This document shows positions 1 through 15,421 of a DNA stretch of 64,000 bases, piece after piece; the first letter of the stretch is position 1; each line of letters starts with the position of its first letter. The notes under the pieces were generated by a model. It searched no databases, had not been told where the DNA came from, and saw only the letters and a program-made list of their open reading frames with translations. The position numbers were made by a program, and so were the translations under genes. Source of the DNA: Salvelinus alpinus (lineage: Eukaryota; Chordata; Actinopteri; Salmoniformes; Salmonidae); assembly GCF_045679555.1 (NCBI RefSeq), contig NC_092099.1:7808576-7872575 (forward strand), written 5' to 3'.

Positions 1-734
1 TTAATGGGAGTCGGGTAGATTTGGGAATCATAACAGATTGTATGTGTATGCAGGCGAGTTTATTCAGTCTTATTTCTCTGTTCATTCCATTTCCTCATCT
101 CAGGGCAAATTACCTTTCACTTTGGTCGTAACTTCCGTGTGCCTCTTTGTATTTGCTCTTTATATACGTTTTATATTCTAATCTGATTCTCAATATATTT
201 ATATAATGGGATGGTGTTTTGTTTATATTTAGATGTACATATGTGTGTGCTTTATTTAACTGGATTCAGATGGGTTTATTAAGAAGATACGGGTTGTATG
301 GGATATAGTATTGATGGCACCTCTCAACAAAAAGCTGTTTTGGTAACGGAGGTGACATGAAATTGAAATATACTTTGGTTGTGAAGTGGTGAATGTGGGA
401 TTAGCATGAAAGGTTTGGAAAAGTGATTAGAGATGGATTTTGGATTTAAAAGAGAAAAGATGGTTATGAGGAAAGGGAATGGCATTGAGATGGTTACAGA
501 GGACGAGAAAACATTGGTTACGGAAGTGATGTCGGTAAAGGTTACGGAGTTGACGGTAGAAAATGTGGACAAACTTTTTGGTAATGCAGTCGATAGACAG
601 GAGAAAGGTTTCGACTGAGATATTTGTACAGTTTTACCAGCAGAGCACTTCCATGTAGAAAATTGAAGTGATCTGTTGAGCACGTTCCCCATCCATTTGT
701 GAACTTATGAAAGAATAACCCACCCTGAAGAATT
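1..734. other. Gene-free stretch with weak internal repetition
   Basis: No gene recognised. Between 341 and 560 a short motif of the type GGTTACGGA(A/G)GTGA recurs at about 341, 492, 516 and 540, giving a small open frame (433-618) of low-complexity composition that I do not believe is coding. Confidence 0.3.
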
Positions 735-1072
735 TATGTGAACCCTAACTGCCAGCAGACCTTAGCTGAACATGTCACTTTGTTCAAGGAGGTGCAAAGA
801 CTACATATCCTTGTTTGTTGTGGTCCTCAAGGTTTCCCAGAGATGTCACCGGCCTGGCACACACAATAGCCTTTGTCTTCGAGAGGGCTGTCTCCAGTCA
901 CGGCCATGCTCTCACTGTATGCTGTCATCCTAAAGGAGAACTGGAACACGTCATTAGTGAGTGGTTCAGTAGTCAGTACTGTCCTCCGTTCAAAGACAGA
1001 CACTTAAATGAAAACCAGACGTTCGAGGTACTGCTGACACCAATCGGCAATAAGTGGACTTGTACAACTTGA
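735..1072 (+). pseudogene. Decayed coding stretch of unknown identity
   Basis: Two adjoining open frames read like one ordinary vertebrate protein. The first, from 735, contains LAEHVTLFKEVQRLHILVCC and ends near 835. The second, in another frame, continues as FPRDVTGLAHTIAFVFERA, then EHVISEWFSSQYCPPFKD and FEVLLTPIGNKWTC, and stops at 1072. The composition is protein-like: amphipathic, few Ser/Thr runs, not transposase-like. Joining needs a frameshift at about 830-838, where no normal intron fits. A further possible exon follows an AG at 1140 (reads VTCVFSGDKGDQFALFTF, then a stop). I do not recognise the family. It is not TYW5, the gene expected beyond C2orf69 from human synteny. It could be a broken gene, or a real gene with a sequencing error. 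Confidence 0.3.
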
Positions 1073-2051
1073 TTATATTTGTAAGAGCTCCACTGCTGAT
1101 TTCATTTTGTATGGCTGTCTGAATTTACTTTTACATACAGATACTAGTCAAGTGACCTGTGTGTTCTCTGGGGACAAAGGTGACCAGTTTGCACTCTTCA
1201 CATTCCTGTGGTGAGATCTTCTCCCACTTTACCAGGGTAATACTGAAGGAAACATCTGAGTCAAACTCATACCAGTTAGAAGCACAAGCAATAACCTTCA
1301 GACATGTTTATTTCACATGTGATAGATTTGTAGGTATATTCCATTTGTTTTTAGAATGGATAATTTCAAATCCCCATTTGTATCTTCTGATCAACATCAA
1401 TCTAATATTTAGGTGTCATCAGCAAACAAGAATGCTCATTAAAGATGATAGAAAACCTTCATGTTGGATGGAGTCTGGTCTTTTTACACTGCTGCACAAA
1501 GTCCTGAGTCTGTCTACGGTTTTTTTTCTACATTTTGTCTTATCTCAGTGGGTTCCCTCAGGTGCGAAGACCACAAGAAACATTTGTGGACAACATCTGC
1601 AGAGACTGGTCTTTAAACAGAGGAACTACCGGCGGCTATGAACAACAGAACTAAGGCATGCCATCATCCGGGGCATTGTTCTGCCAAAAGCAAGTAAGCA
1701 ATTATCTCCATTGTTCTGCCATCTACTGATGAGGAAACATTGCCTCCTAGTGCTGATGGCCATGTGTCCCATATTTTTTTGTTGATAGATATAGAAAAAA
1801 AGCAAAATCATCTTAAAGTAATATCAAAACAAATAAGGAGTTGATTTGGCAATGACATTGACACACATGCCCCTATCACTCCCATTGACTTTCAGGATGA
1901 GGAACCATCTAACATCAAGTTGTAAAATCCTGAAATTCCCCTCTAAGCTCCACTTAAAACGTATCCATTTTCACTTATCCATTGTGGATGCACAAGGTGT
2001 AAGGACTTGGCTAGCTACAGGTGTTTAATGACCGTATGTTAACTTATCATT
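1073..2051. other. Gene-free stretch
   Basis: Apart from the possible decayed exon just after 1140, I see no gene, RNA or recognised repeat. A 160-codon open frame at 1159-1641 is rich in Ser, His and Cys without domain signature and is judged chance. Confidence 0.3.
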
Positions 2052-3142
2052 TACTACATCGATTATAAAGTATGTGGACACCTTCAAATTAGTGGATTTG
2101 GCTATTTCAGCGACATGTTGCTGACAAGTGTGTAAAATTGAGCACACAACCATGCTATCTCCATAGACAAACATTGGCAGTATAATGACCTTACTGAAGA
2201 GCTCAGTGACGTTCAACATGACATAGGATGCCACCTTTTCAACAAGTCAGTTTGTCAAATTTCTGCCCTGCTAGAGCTGCCCCGGTCAACTGTAAGTGCT
2301 GTTATTGTGAAGTGGAAACGTCTAGAAGCAACAGCCGCGAAGTGGTAGGTCACACATGCGCACCAGGCTCCAACTGCCTCTAGAAGCAACGTCAGCACAA
2401 TAACTGTTTGTCGGGAGCTTCCTGAAATGTGTTTCCATGGCCGAGCAGCCGAACACAAGCCTAAGATCACCATGTGCAATGCCAAGCTTTGGCTGGAGTG
2501 GTGTAAAGCTCAATGCGCTTGATTGGACTCTGGAGCAGTGGAAACACATTCTCTGGCGGGATGAATCACGCTTAACCATCTGGCAGTACAACGGACGAAT
2601 CTGGGTTTCGCAGATGCCAGGAGAACGCTATCTGCCGCAATGCATAGAGCCAACTGTAATGTTTGGTGGAGGAGGAATAATGGTCTGGGGTTGTTTTTCA
2701 TGGTTCAGGCTAGGCCCCTTAGTTCCAGTGAATGGAGATCTTAATGCTACATACAATGGCATTCTAGACAATTTTGTGGCAACAGTTTGGGGAAGGCCCT
2801 TAACTGTTTCAGCATGACAATGCCCCCCCCCCCATGCACAAAGATGTCCATGCAGAAATGGTTTGTCGAGATCGGTGTGGAAGAACTTGACTGACCTGAA
2901 TTGGAACGCCGACTGAGAGCCAGGCCTAATCGCCCAACATCAGTGCCCGACCTCACTAATGCTCTTGTGGCTGAATGGAAGCAAGTCCCGGCAGCACTGT
3001 TCCAACATCTAATGGAAAGCCTTCCCAGAAGAGTGGAGGCTGTTATAGCAGCAAAGGGGGACCAACTCCATATTAATGCCAATGATTTTGGAATGAGATG
3101 TTCGACTAGCAGGTGTCCACATACTTTTGGTCATGTAGTGTA
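2052..3142 (+). mobile_element. Tc1-like DNA transposon, degenerate
   Basis: The ends are inverted copies: AAGTATGTGGACACC near 2068 and its complement near 3112, bounded by TA. The length of about 1.1 kb is short for Tc1 (about 1.6 kb), so the copy is internally deleted. The transposase inside is broken (see 2437-3100). Confidence 0.75.
2437..3100 (+). pseudogene. Tc1-like transposase remnant
   Basis: The frame at 2437-2817 contains [19 protein letters not shown], which carries the first catalytic Asp region (W-x-D-E-S), and MVWGCFSWF typical of Tc1 catalytic cores. The C-terminal half reappears in another frame from about 2901 (VAEWKQVPAALFQHLMESLP, VIAAKGD). The segment with the second Asp and the Glu of the DDE triad is not recoverable in frame, and the N-terminal paired-like DNA-binding region is missing. 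Non-functional. Confidence 0.75.
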
Positions 3143-4560
3143 CCTTAAAGTGCATTTTGTATCATGATTGTTGTGTGTCAGACATGCATGCAGCTAGGTA
3201 TAATCAACCATTTACAAATATAAAATGTGTTTGACTGAAATAACCCCTATACACACACACACATTTCAACACTATTGTATATTTTAAGAGTTGGTCATTT
3301 TTTTTCTCTAAATGTGCTAATCATACAACAGCAGCTATGGAATAGCATGTCTTAAACAAAAACAGCATTTCAAAAAAATGGAATGGCTATGAAGTAGAAA
3401 AGTACATTCATTGCATTTCAGGAGCCATTGAAACAATAATCACCAGAAATCCAGCATGGTAGTGCAAAAGCAGCTCTATAAGCTTACCAAGAGATATCAC
3501 TCTAGTCTATTGGAATACAGTATGAATGCTGAACAACAGCCTCCAAGATTCATTTAAGCTAACCTCCAACTCAAAGTCCATCACTGAACATAAATCAATT
3601 TACAACAAGTTACAGGACATTCTGACCCAAGCAACAGCAGGAAATGTAGTTGTTCCACACAAACACCACCAAGTGTTCCTTGGTGAAAGAGAGGCCCACT
3701 CCAAGTCACCACAGTATGTCACTTGATATCAAGACAATGTTCAATGGAAGGAGCTGCTGCACTTGAGGAATAGTCAACTGTTGCCCCTGAAATATTGCAA
3801 GAAAATAAACTTTACTCAACCACACTGGACATTGGATCAAAGCTACTTTTTAGATTACAATCAATGTGTTGTATTGCACAAAAAAGGCAAAGGTTACAAT
3901 CAAGGTTAGATAATCTGACAATTGACAGGTCTGGCCCTTGATCTTAAAGACATGCTCCGGAACTTTGGCGACTAGTAAGTACAGCATTTTTTAAACATCC
4001 CGCTATGGGCTGAATGTTTAAGTGTAGTTCATACATGCATAATCTATGAGCAGAATTACTGTACTACCTAAATTAAACATGAAATCCCTAGTTCGAAAGT
4101 GACTACTGGAGGTTGTGCGGTGCCATTTTCACTCTTTAAAAAGGTGCATTCTGTCAAATGTTCATATGCAAATAGCCCTTATTCGGTACAATATGCAAAC
4201 TTTGTCTATGATAAAGGCCAATCTAGTGGAAGTAAGGAAATGCATTCCTAGGAGAAACGACTGAGGGGTGTCTAGATAAGGGCAATGCATTCCAATTGGA
4301 ATCTGCATGCTTGGATTTTAAAGAAAAATATTAGATCATAAATATTAGATAATCTTAGATCATGAAATATGAGGTCTAGGAAGATAGAGACAGTGATAGA
4401 TTGACTTCTGCACGAAAGGAAGAACCAAGAGGGATGAATGAGACTCAACTAGCTTTAGCCCCTTGCATTAAACCAGAAATTTGCAGATCGAATCAAGCTT
4501 TGCCAGTATTTTTTTTTTAAACTTTGCATGCCAATAGACAATCAGGAATGAACAAACACC
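3143..4560. other. Intergenic, C2orf69 3' flank
   Basis: No gene recognised. 3250-3265 holds a short (AC)n run. The part at about 3940-4330 reads like a dispersed salmonid repeat (impression from memory of similar non-coding sequence) and lies immediately 3' of C2orf69, so it may partly be its 3' UTR. Confidence 0.3.
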
Positions 4561-5038
4561 TCAGAAATCCTGGATGATCCGGAAGTGGTTCTCGATGGAT
4601 GCGGGCTCATCCTCAAAGTGCAGCTTCTGGCTGAGTCGGGCCCCTAGATCCTCAAGTTTCTTGACAAAGCGACCATGCTCTCGGCCCACCCAGGCTCGCA
4701 TGGGGTCACGCACCTCGTACGGTGTCACGTGGGCGTGGACCGCAACCCCGCTGGCCGCCAGTTCCCCCAGCGCCCGCTTGTCAGTCACCCAGGTCTCGCT
4801 GCCTCCCGGGTGGCCACCGTCCAGCCAGTACATGTCTGAAAGGCGCTCCACAAATGGCCCCAGCTCCGGGTCAGCCCGCGCCCTCGCCAGCTCGTACACC
4901 ATCTGGTTGAGCACCACGCAGCCTTTGCTGAAGCCAACCACGGCCAAGGAGAAACCCGGGGCGACTGTGTCGCTACCCCTTTGAAGCGGGAGGGGGTTAG
5001 GCAAGCCAGCTCGCTCCATGCCGTTGCTCAGCAGTGCC
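4561..5038 (-). CDS. c2orf69: C2orf69 coding exon 3 (C-terminal half)
   Basis: The acceptor TTTGTAG precedes 5038. The exon restores frame as ALLSNGMERAGLPNPLP and carries the G-x-S-x-G motif, the DGGH block and the conserved ENHFRIIQDF C-terminus, ending in TGA at 4561. Codon use is strongly GC-rich, unlike the AT-rich flanks, as expected for a real exon. Confidence 0.93.
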
Positions 5039-8000
5039 CTACAAATCAGTTATAATTGAGTCATTTGGCAGATTATCTAAAGCAATTTACAGTAAATTGA
5101 GACAACTGCATAAAAAATAAGGGCATTCGGAAAGTATTGAGTCCCCTTGACTTTTTCCCACATTTTGTTAAGTTAGCCTTTTTTAAACAATCCTCAATCT
5201 ACACACAATACCACATAATGACAAAGTAAAAACAGGTTTAGAAATGTTTTGTTAATTTATTTAAAAATATCACATTTACATAAGTATTCAGACTCAGGAC
5301 TTTGTTGAAGCACCTTTGGCAGCAATTACAGCCTCAAGTCTTCTTGGGTATTATACTAGAAGCATGGCACACCTGTATTTGGGGAGTTTCTCCCATTCTT
5401 CTCTGTAGATCCTCAAGCACTGTTAGGTTGGTTGGGGAGCGTCGCTGCACACTTATTTCCAGGTCTCTCCAGAGATGTTCGATCAGGTTCTAGCTGGGCC
5501 ACTCAAGGACATTCATCGACTTGTGCCGAAGCCACTCCTGCGTTGTCTTGGCTGTGTGCTTAGGGTCGTTGTCCTGTTAGAAGGTGAACCTTCGCTCCAG
5601 TCTGAGATCCTGAGTGCTCTGGAGCAGGTTTTCATCAAGAATCTCTGTACTTTATTCCGTTCTTCTTTCCCTCGATCCTGACTAGTCTCCCAGTCCCTGC
5701 TGCTGAAAAACATCCCCACAGTATGCTGCTGCCACCATGCTTCACTGTAGGGATGGTGCCAGGTTTCTTCCAGATGTGACGCTTGGCATTCAGGCCAAAG
5801 AGTTGAATCTAGGTTTCATCAGACCAGAGAATCTTGTTTCTCATGGTCTGAGAATCTTTATGTGCCTTTTGGCAAACTCCAAGCGGGCTGTCATGTGCGT
5901 TTTTACTGAGGAGTGGCTTCAGTCTGGCCACTCTACCATAAAGGCCTGATTGGTGGAGTGCTGCAGAGATGGTTGTCCTTCTGGAAGGTTCTCCCATCTC
6001 CACAGTGGAACTCTGTCAGAGTGACCATCGGGTTCTTGGTCACCTTCCTGACCAAGGCCCTTTTCCCCAGATTGCTCAGTTTGGCAGGGTGTCCAGCTCT
6101 AGGAAGAGTCTTGGTGATTCAACATTTCTTCCATTTAAGAATGGAAGCCACTGTGTTCTTGGGAACCTTCAATGCTGCAGCAATTTTTTGCTATCTTTCC
6201 CCAGACCTGTGCCTCAACACAATCCAGTCTCGGAGCTCTACGGACAATTCCTTTTGACCTCATGGCTTGGTTTTTGCTTTGATGTCAACTTAGGCACACA
6301 CCTGTCTATAAGGTCCCCATCTAAATCATGTCCAATCAATTGAATTTACCACAGGTGGACTCCAATCAAGTTGAAGAAACATCTCAAGGATGATCAATAG
6401 AAACAGGATGCACCTGAGGCCAATTTTGAGTCTCATAGTAAAGGGTCTGAATACTTAGGTAAATAAGGTATTTAAAAAATCATATAAGTTCGCAAAAATG
6501 TCTAAACCTGTTTCCGCTTTGTCATTATGGGGTAGTGTGTAGATTGAGGAAAAAGAAATCAAATCAATTTTAGAATAAGGCTGTAATGTAACAAAATGTG
6601 GAAAAAGTCAAGGGGTCTGAGGTAGTGAGTGTTAGTGACAATCACAGTGCTAGAATAAAACATTACGAGATGGGATACATCAGGTGGCGAAATGCTCCGT
6701 AGTCAGGTGAGTGCTCGGGCGCTCCAAACAGGTTGCTCTCCACAAAGTTGTGATAGCAGCTGAACTTGTGCAGGTACATGCGGGAGGCTCGGATCACCCA
6801 CACGTGGCGGTCAGGGAAGCGGCGACCCAGGGTGAGGGCGACGTTCTCCAGGCTCCAGGACAGCCACTGCGCCCCCTCTGGCTGGAGCGACATCTCCTGC
6901 TGGAAGTTCTAGGGATGAGAGATGGACAGAGGAACAGTGGTGTACGAGATAGACGGGGAGGAGTGGGTTGGGTGGAGGCGGAGGGAAGTGGGGAAAAGGA
7001 GAGGGGGTCAGTGAAAAGGGAAATAGACAGATGGGGGTGCGAGTGGGGGAGATGGACAGAAGGGAAAGGGCCGAGGATGGAGAGAGAGAAAGATGGGGTG
7101 AGTCACCTGGCTTAAAGCAGCTTAAGAAGGGTTCATGTTTTTGTGCATCATGGCAACTAAATAACAACCGCATCAATTGGGAGACAAGACCTGTTCTGCA
7201 GTGTCATGCAGTTCGCCTAACAATGACCATGAACTAATTCTGAGGGGGAAAAAAGGCTACCCTCATGTATTTGGTCCTTGGGTGGAAGACCAAACTTACT
7301 AAACTAGTTTTTAAACTATCCTCCTCCCAATGGAGTTTAACACATCAGGTGAAAGAGTGGTCCCTATGTGATCATGGTCTGGGGTTGCATACATAGACAT
7401 TAAAGGGGTCGCATACAATGAACACATTCATTAACAATTGCTGAGCATCACACTCGCAACATCTTCAGAATACTAACATTCCCTCGGAAATACTAAGACA
7501 CCCTTGGAATCATAACATTTTAGTAGGCTAGTCTGTTGGAACTCTTGGAATGGATGTTATTATTTGTGGGCAGGAGTATGTGAATTCGACAATCCACTTG
7601 AAATGTAAACAACCATAGCTGTAACCAATTTAGCTAACAGGATTATAGGCTGGCTACGCAACGGCCTTTCACCCTTATGCTTGGCATCAATTGGCATACG
7701 TGTATAATGTTACCAACCTGCATAATGCCATGACAAATAGCTGAAATGTTCATTTGATGGCGAAATAAGTGATATTCATATGTACCTGCCTGACAAAACC
7801 CACACCTCTCACCTGTATGTCTCCAGGGAAAAACACAACATGTGCACTGCGATATTCGGCGTCTGAACCGCACCGTCCCTGTGAATCCAAAGTACTGAGT
7901 AGAAGCAAGTCGTTGACTCGGTCCGGTTGGCATCCCGGAATGTCGACCAGTCTCCGCAGTCGCGGCGGGCTCCCAGGGCGTGTTTCCTGGACTCCAGGCA

Positions 8001-8142
8001 GAGAATGCTCTGGAGGCTCGAATGACGATGAACCTGCTGCAGCGCTCATTGCTTTTGCTGCACAATGAAAGCCCGTTGCAACTCCACGAGTGGTTATCAT
8101 GGGGGCTAAAACCGGATTAGTGTAGTTTAGACGCAAATGCAT
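4561..8142 (-). CDS. c2orf69: C2orf69 homologue (mitochondrial, alpha/beta-hydrolase-like), whole gene
   Basis: Three coding exons on the minus strand (8142-7813, 6908-6679, 5038-4561) total 1038 bases: 345 codons plus TGA, close to the 385 residues of the human protein. Junctions are GT/AG with phases 0 and 2 that keep the frame. Conserved blocks are VVFFPGDIQN (exon 1/2 join), WSLENVALTLGRRFP, HKFSCYHNFVESNLFGAPEH, GFSKGCVVLNQ (Ser224 in a G-x-S-x-G nucleophile-elbow-like motif), YWLDGGHPGGSETWVT, HVTPYEVRDPMRAWVG and the terminal ENHFR. The human protein is mitochondrial, and its loss causes a combined oxidative phosphorylation deficiency; its enzymatic activity is not settled. The start at 8142 follows an in-frame TAA 9 bases upstream. 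A second Met at codon 15 (8100) is possible. The N-terminus is basic, as expected for a mitochondrial presequence. The gene is divergent from FTCDNL1, and a Tc1 copy sits in intron 2. Confidence 0.93.
5119..6625 (-). mobile_element. Tc1-like transposon in C2orf69 intron 2
   Basis: The left end GCATTCGGAAAGTATT with AGTCCCCTTGAC is mirrored at the right by GTCAAGGGGTCTGA. The element fills nearly the whole intron between exons 2 and 3. It reads antisense to + and so has the same transcriptional direction as the host gene. Same family as the truncated copy at 31565-32832. Both ends are diverged, so it is an old insertion. Confidence 0.85.
5290..6262 (-). pseudogene. Tc1-like transposase remnant
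   Basis: Minus-strand fragments in shifting frames. 6003-5809 carries PSRRTTISAALHQSGLYGR (DNA-binding region) and MRNKILWSDET, the first catalytic Asp. Upstream and downstream parts are only recoverable by changing frame several times. Non-functional. Confidence 0.8.
6679..6908 (-). CDS. c2orf69: C2orf69 coding exon 2
   Basis: 230 bases after the acceptor CCCTAG at 6914-6909. Begins NFQQEMSLQPEG, runs through WSLENVALTLGRRFPDRHVW and HKFSCYHNFVESNLFGAPEH, and ends inside the Met codon of GAFRHLM with donor AT|GTATCC (phase 2). Read-through of the donor gives a stop four codons later, which supports splicing there. Confidence 0.9.
6909..7812 (-). other. C2orf69 intron 1
   Basis: About 900 bases with consensus GT/AG ends. 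6950-7100 is strongly purine-rich on the plus strand (GGGGGAGATGG-type), which gives meaningless open frames. No repeat element recognised. Confidence 0.6.
7813..8142 (-). CDS. c2orf69: C2orf69 coding exon 1
   Basis: Codes for residues 1-110, from MHLRLNYTNPV to HVVFFPGDIQ. The donor is ACAG|GTGAGAG, with the intron starting at 7812, phase 0. The first half is poorly conserved, low in acidic residues, and probably holds the mitochondrial targeting sequence. VVFFPGDIQ is the first block shared with the human protein. Confidence 0.9.
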
Positions 8143-8620
8143 AGCCAGTTAATGTACAGCATCCGAGACAGACACACGACAATGAACGTGCAAAACGATG
8201 GAATATCGACAAAATAGTCATAAACAACTTTCTACCTTATGTCGTTGTAGTTCCTCCTCAACATCGTTGTTTTTCCTGGACGTTGATAATCTTGTCAACC
8301 TGGGTGACGCTAAAGCGAGTACTGTTGTTGTCTTTGCATTTTGGTCCTCCACGTGTCGCTGTTTGCCAAGGACGTCAGCACGGGAACCAGCCCTCATCCG
8401 GTTTCTGAAAGCAAAATACGAATTGCGCATGATCACAGCAAAGACCGTACAATATAAAGATGGGCAGAAACTGCTTCTCCAATAGAAAACCCCGATCACG
8501 CTTGTAGTAGGCGAAGTCATGGTGTCTTTTGCTTTCTAAACGCATGCGCTGAAACACGTCATCGGTTCAAACGGTCGTCTCGCGCCAAACTGCGCATGTG
8601 CAGACCGTGAAATCAAAGGC
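8143..8620 (-). promoter_or_regulatory. Putative C2orf69 promoter with NRF-1-like and E2F-like motifs
   Basis: No TATA box in a convincing position. Motifs of the kind found at TATA-less promoters cluster here: GCATGCGC at 8542-8549 and TGCGCATGTGCA at 8591-8602 (NRF-1-like), and GTTTGGCGCG on the minus strand at 8590-8581 (E2F-like). NRF-1 commonly drives nuclear genes for mitochondrial proteins, which fits C2orf69. Assignment is by motif only. Confidence 0.45.
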
Positions 8621-9489
8621 AGACCTTCAATAAATTGTTTTGGATGAAAACGTGTCAGTTTGTCACTTTCATGAGGTTGGCGGCCCGGCTCTAGGTTGTG
8701 CTTTTAGATTTGAGAAAATTGACAACTAAGGAAGAATTTGTCACCTCTCTAAATGACTTCTGAAACCCCAATCCCTGGTCTGCTTTGCATGCCTTCCCGG
8801 AAGTCTCGCGATGTTGCCTCTCGGTTTATAAACTCAATGGTTGAAGTTTGAATTTACCACTGAGTTACTAAACCCAGAGGTGCAACATCGTGAGAGACTT
8901 CCGGGAACGCTTACGAAGCAGACCAGGCCGGGGTTTGAGAAGTCAATTAGAGAAGTGACTAATTATTCCTTAGTTGTTAATTTTCACAAAATCTAAAGGC
9001 ACAACCTAGATTCGAGCCAATGTTTTAAGAACTTGAACATCTTATTACGCTAACCTCGTGAAAGTGACAAACTGCCACGTTTTCATTTACATAAAAAAAT
9101 AAATTTTGTATCGAAGTTGTGCCTTTGATTTGACAGCCTGCACCAACGCAATTTGGCGCGAAACGACAGTTAGCCCAGATGATGTGCTTCTGCGCATGAG
9201 TTTAGTTTAGCCGACGTCGCCATTACATCGTTTACAAGTGTGATCGGGGATTTCTCTGGTTTCCACTAGTTACCACAGTCACCATGTCAAATTTGGCTAT
9301 CGTAAAAAGTAATGTAAACAAAAAAATTGCTTTTGGTATTAATTGAAGGTTAGTCATAAGGTTAGCAGTGTGGTTAGGATTAGGTTTAAAATCAGATTTT
9401 AGCCAGAAAATTGTAGGAAAGGGCGGGGTTTATCGCTTTGTGGCTGTGGTAACTAGTGACGACCGATTTCTATTGGAGAGGCAGCTTCT

Positions 9490-9490
<1 letters not shown>
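8478..9490. repeat. Large imperfect palindrome between two divergent genes
   Basis: The left arm from about 8478 to about 8850 is repeated in inverse from about 9490 back to about 8865. Matching landmarks include CCCGATCAC (8491) with GTGATCGGG (9240-9248), CGCGCCAAA (8581) with TTTGGCGCG (9152), AAATCAAAGGC with GCCTTTGATTT (9121), GTTTGTCACTTTCATGAGG with CCTCGTGAAAGTGACAAAC, and GGAAGTCTCGCGATGTTGC with GCAACATCGTGAGAGACTTCC. The centre is near 8850-8870 with only a short spacer. By eye the arms are roughly 75-85% alike, so the structure is old. The right arm contains a later insertion at 9256-9465. Confidence 0.85.
9256..9465. mobile_element. 210-bp MITE with terminal inverted repeats inside a palindrome arm
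   Basis: Ends are CACTAGTTACCACAG and its complement CTGTGGTAACTAGTG. It is flanked by ATTTCT at 9250-9255 and 9466-9471 (with the preceding G, up to 7 of 8 bases match, so a hAT-type 8-bp duplication is possible). The opposite palindrome arm reads straight through, which confirms the boundaries. The interior contains a GGTTAGGATTAGG-like stretch and no coding sequence. Confidence 0.8.
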
Positions 9491-14180
<4,690 letters not shown>

Positions 14181-14675
14181 CCTTCCAAACTTTACTACAA
14201 AACCTCAACGTTTTGTATTATTCAGGTTGATTGAACGAAGAATGTAAAAGGACATGCAAGCTGTTATCGGCAAGGTTTAAAGCATATGAATTGCACAAAT
14301 GCACGACTATTACACAACAGTTTTGAATCTGTGGGCTCTGGATTTGATGTAGCACATCTGAACAAGGATATTGTACAGAGAATCTTATTTAGTGTGGTGA
14401 TCATGGTTGAAAACATCAATGCCATAGTCCTTAACTGTGATCATCTTAATATAAGTACTCATCAAGACACAAAGGGACAAATTACCAATTTAGAGTTGAG
14501 GTAATACTTTTTTGTAAATCATTTAACGATGTCAGTGGGATACTTACACAATTTATTTTGTTAAGCGTGCATATCTCAAGTCAGAATAACACTGAAAGTG
14601 CTGCAAAATGTTGCAATTTATTGTTCTATTTAACAGGTTAATCCTTCTTTATTTGACTTCTACTAATCTATAAAG

Positions 14676-14681
14676 AATAAA
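14676..14681 (+). terminator. Candidate polyadenylation signal of FTCDNL1
   Basis: An AATAAA hexamer about 500 bases after the stop codon, in AT-rich sequence. It is the clearest signal on this strand downstream of the gene. Cleavage not verifiable here. Confidence 0.45.
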
Positions 14682-14699
14682 CATGACTTTACTATAACT

Positions 14700-15419
14700 T
14701 TACTATTTTCATATTATTGTTTATAATTCTACCAAAAAATATATATAATCATGAAATATATTGAAGGTGCGTTCTGTAACATTCTCATGTTCAAAAATCT
14801 AAAACTACCATTAATATTGGACTCAATGAGTAAAAAAAGCAACTGTGTATCCAGACCAAAGTGTGTACACACCTCGTGTTGTAAGACGTGGTCTAGCGTC
14901 AGCCAGGAAAGTTCTGGCCACCTTCAGACAAACAAACGTGCACACTGTTTGGCATGGTAGAGGTCTTCGCCAAGACGTGTCAAAACGCATAGACATTTGT
15001 TTGCTCTGTCTATTTACGTTTTTATTGCCTTTTGTGATTGGATTTCAAATTACCATGTTGATAGAAATGGCTCACTCCAAAAGTGGTCAAGGACAGGGTT
15101 AAGTTTAGGGCTGGTGCTTAAGCTATTCAAGATAATATTTTCTCATGTCCACCACTTTGGAATTTGGGCGATGGTCAGGTCACTTCCTGTTTGGTATAAA
15201 TATGGAACTGTGTTTACAGATGGGTCCTTGGTAATTTCCTGTAATTTAGCATACATCGCTTTTAGTCAGTCAGTCTGCCTAAGGCAATTTTTGCCATCCA
15301 AGATACAGATGCATAATATCCTAGAGAATTGATGTTATGTATTCATATGGGGAATAGTTTTTGCATGCGCTTTCACTATACGTTCAACTAATTGCAATAT
15401 GTATGCCAATTAAATGAAT
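14700..15419. other. Intergenic, no feature recognised
   Basis: AT-rich. Short open frames at 14751-15332 lack any domain signature. Confidence 0.3.
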
Positions 15420-15421
15420 CT

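Noticed and set aside
4574-4984. Plus-strand frame of 136 codons
   Set aside because: Antisense shadow of C2orf69 exon 3.
6711-7237. Overlapping open frames antisense to C2orf69 exon 2 and intron 1
   Set aside because: Shadow frames over the GC-rich exon and a purine-rich intron stretch.
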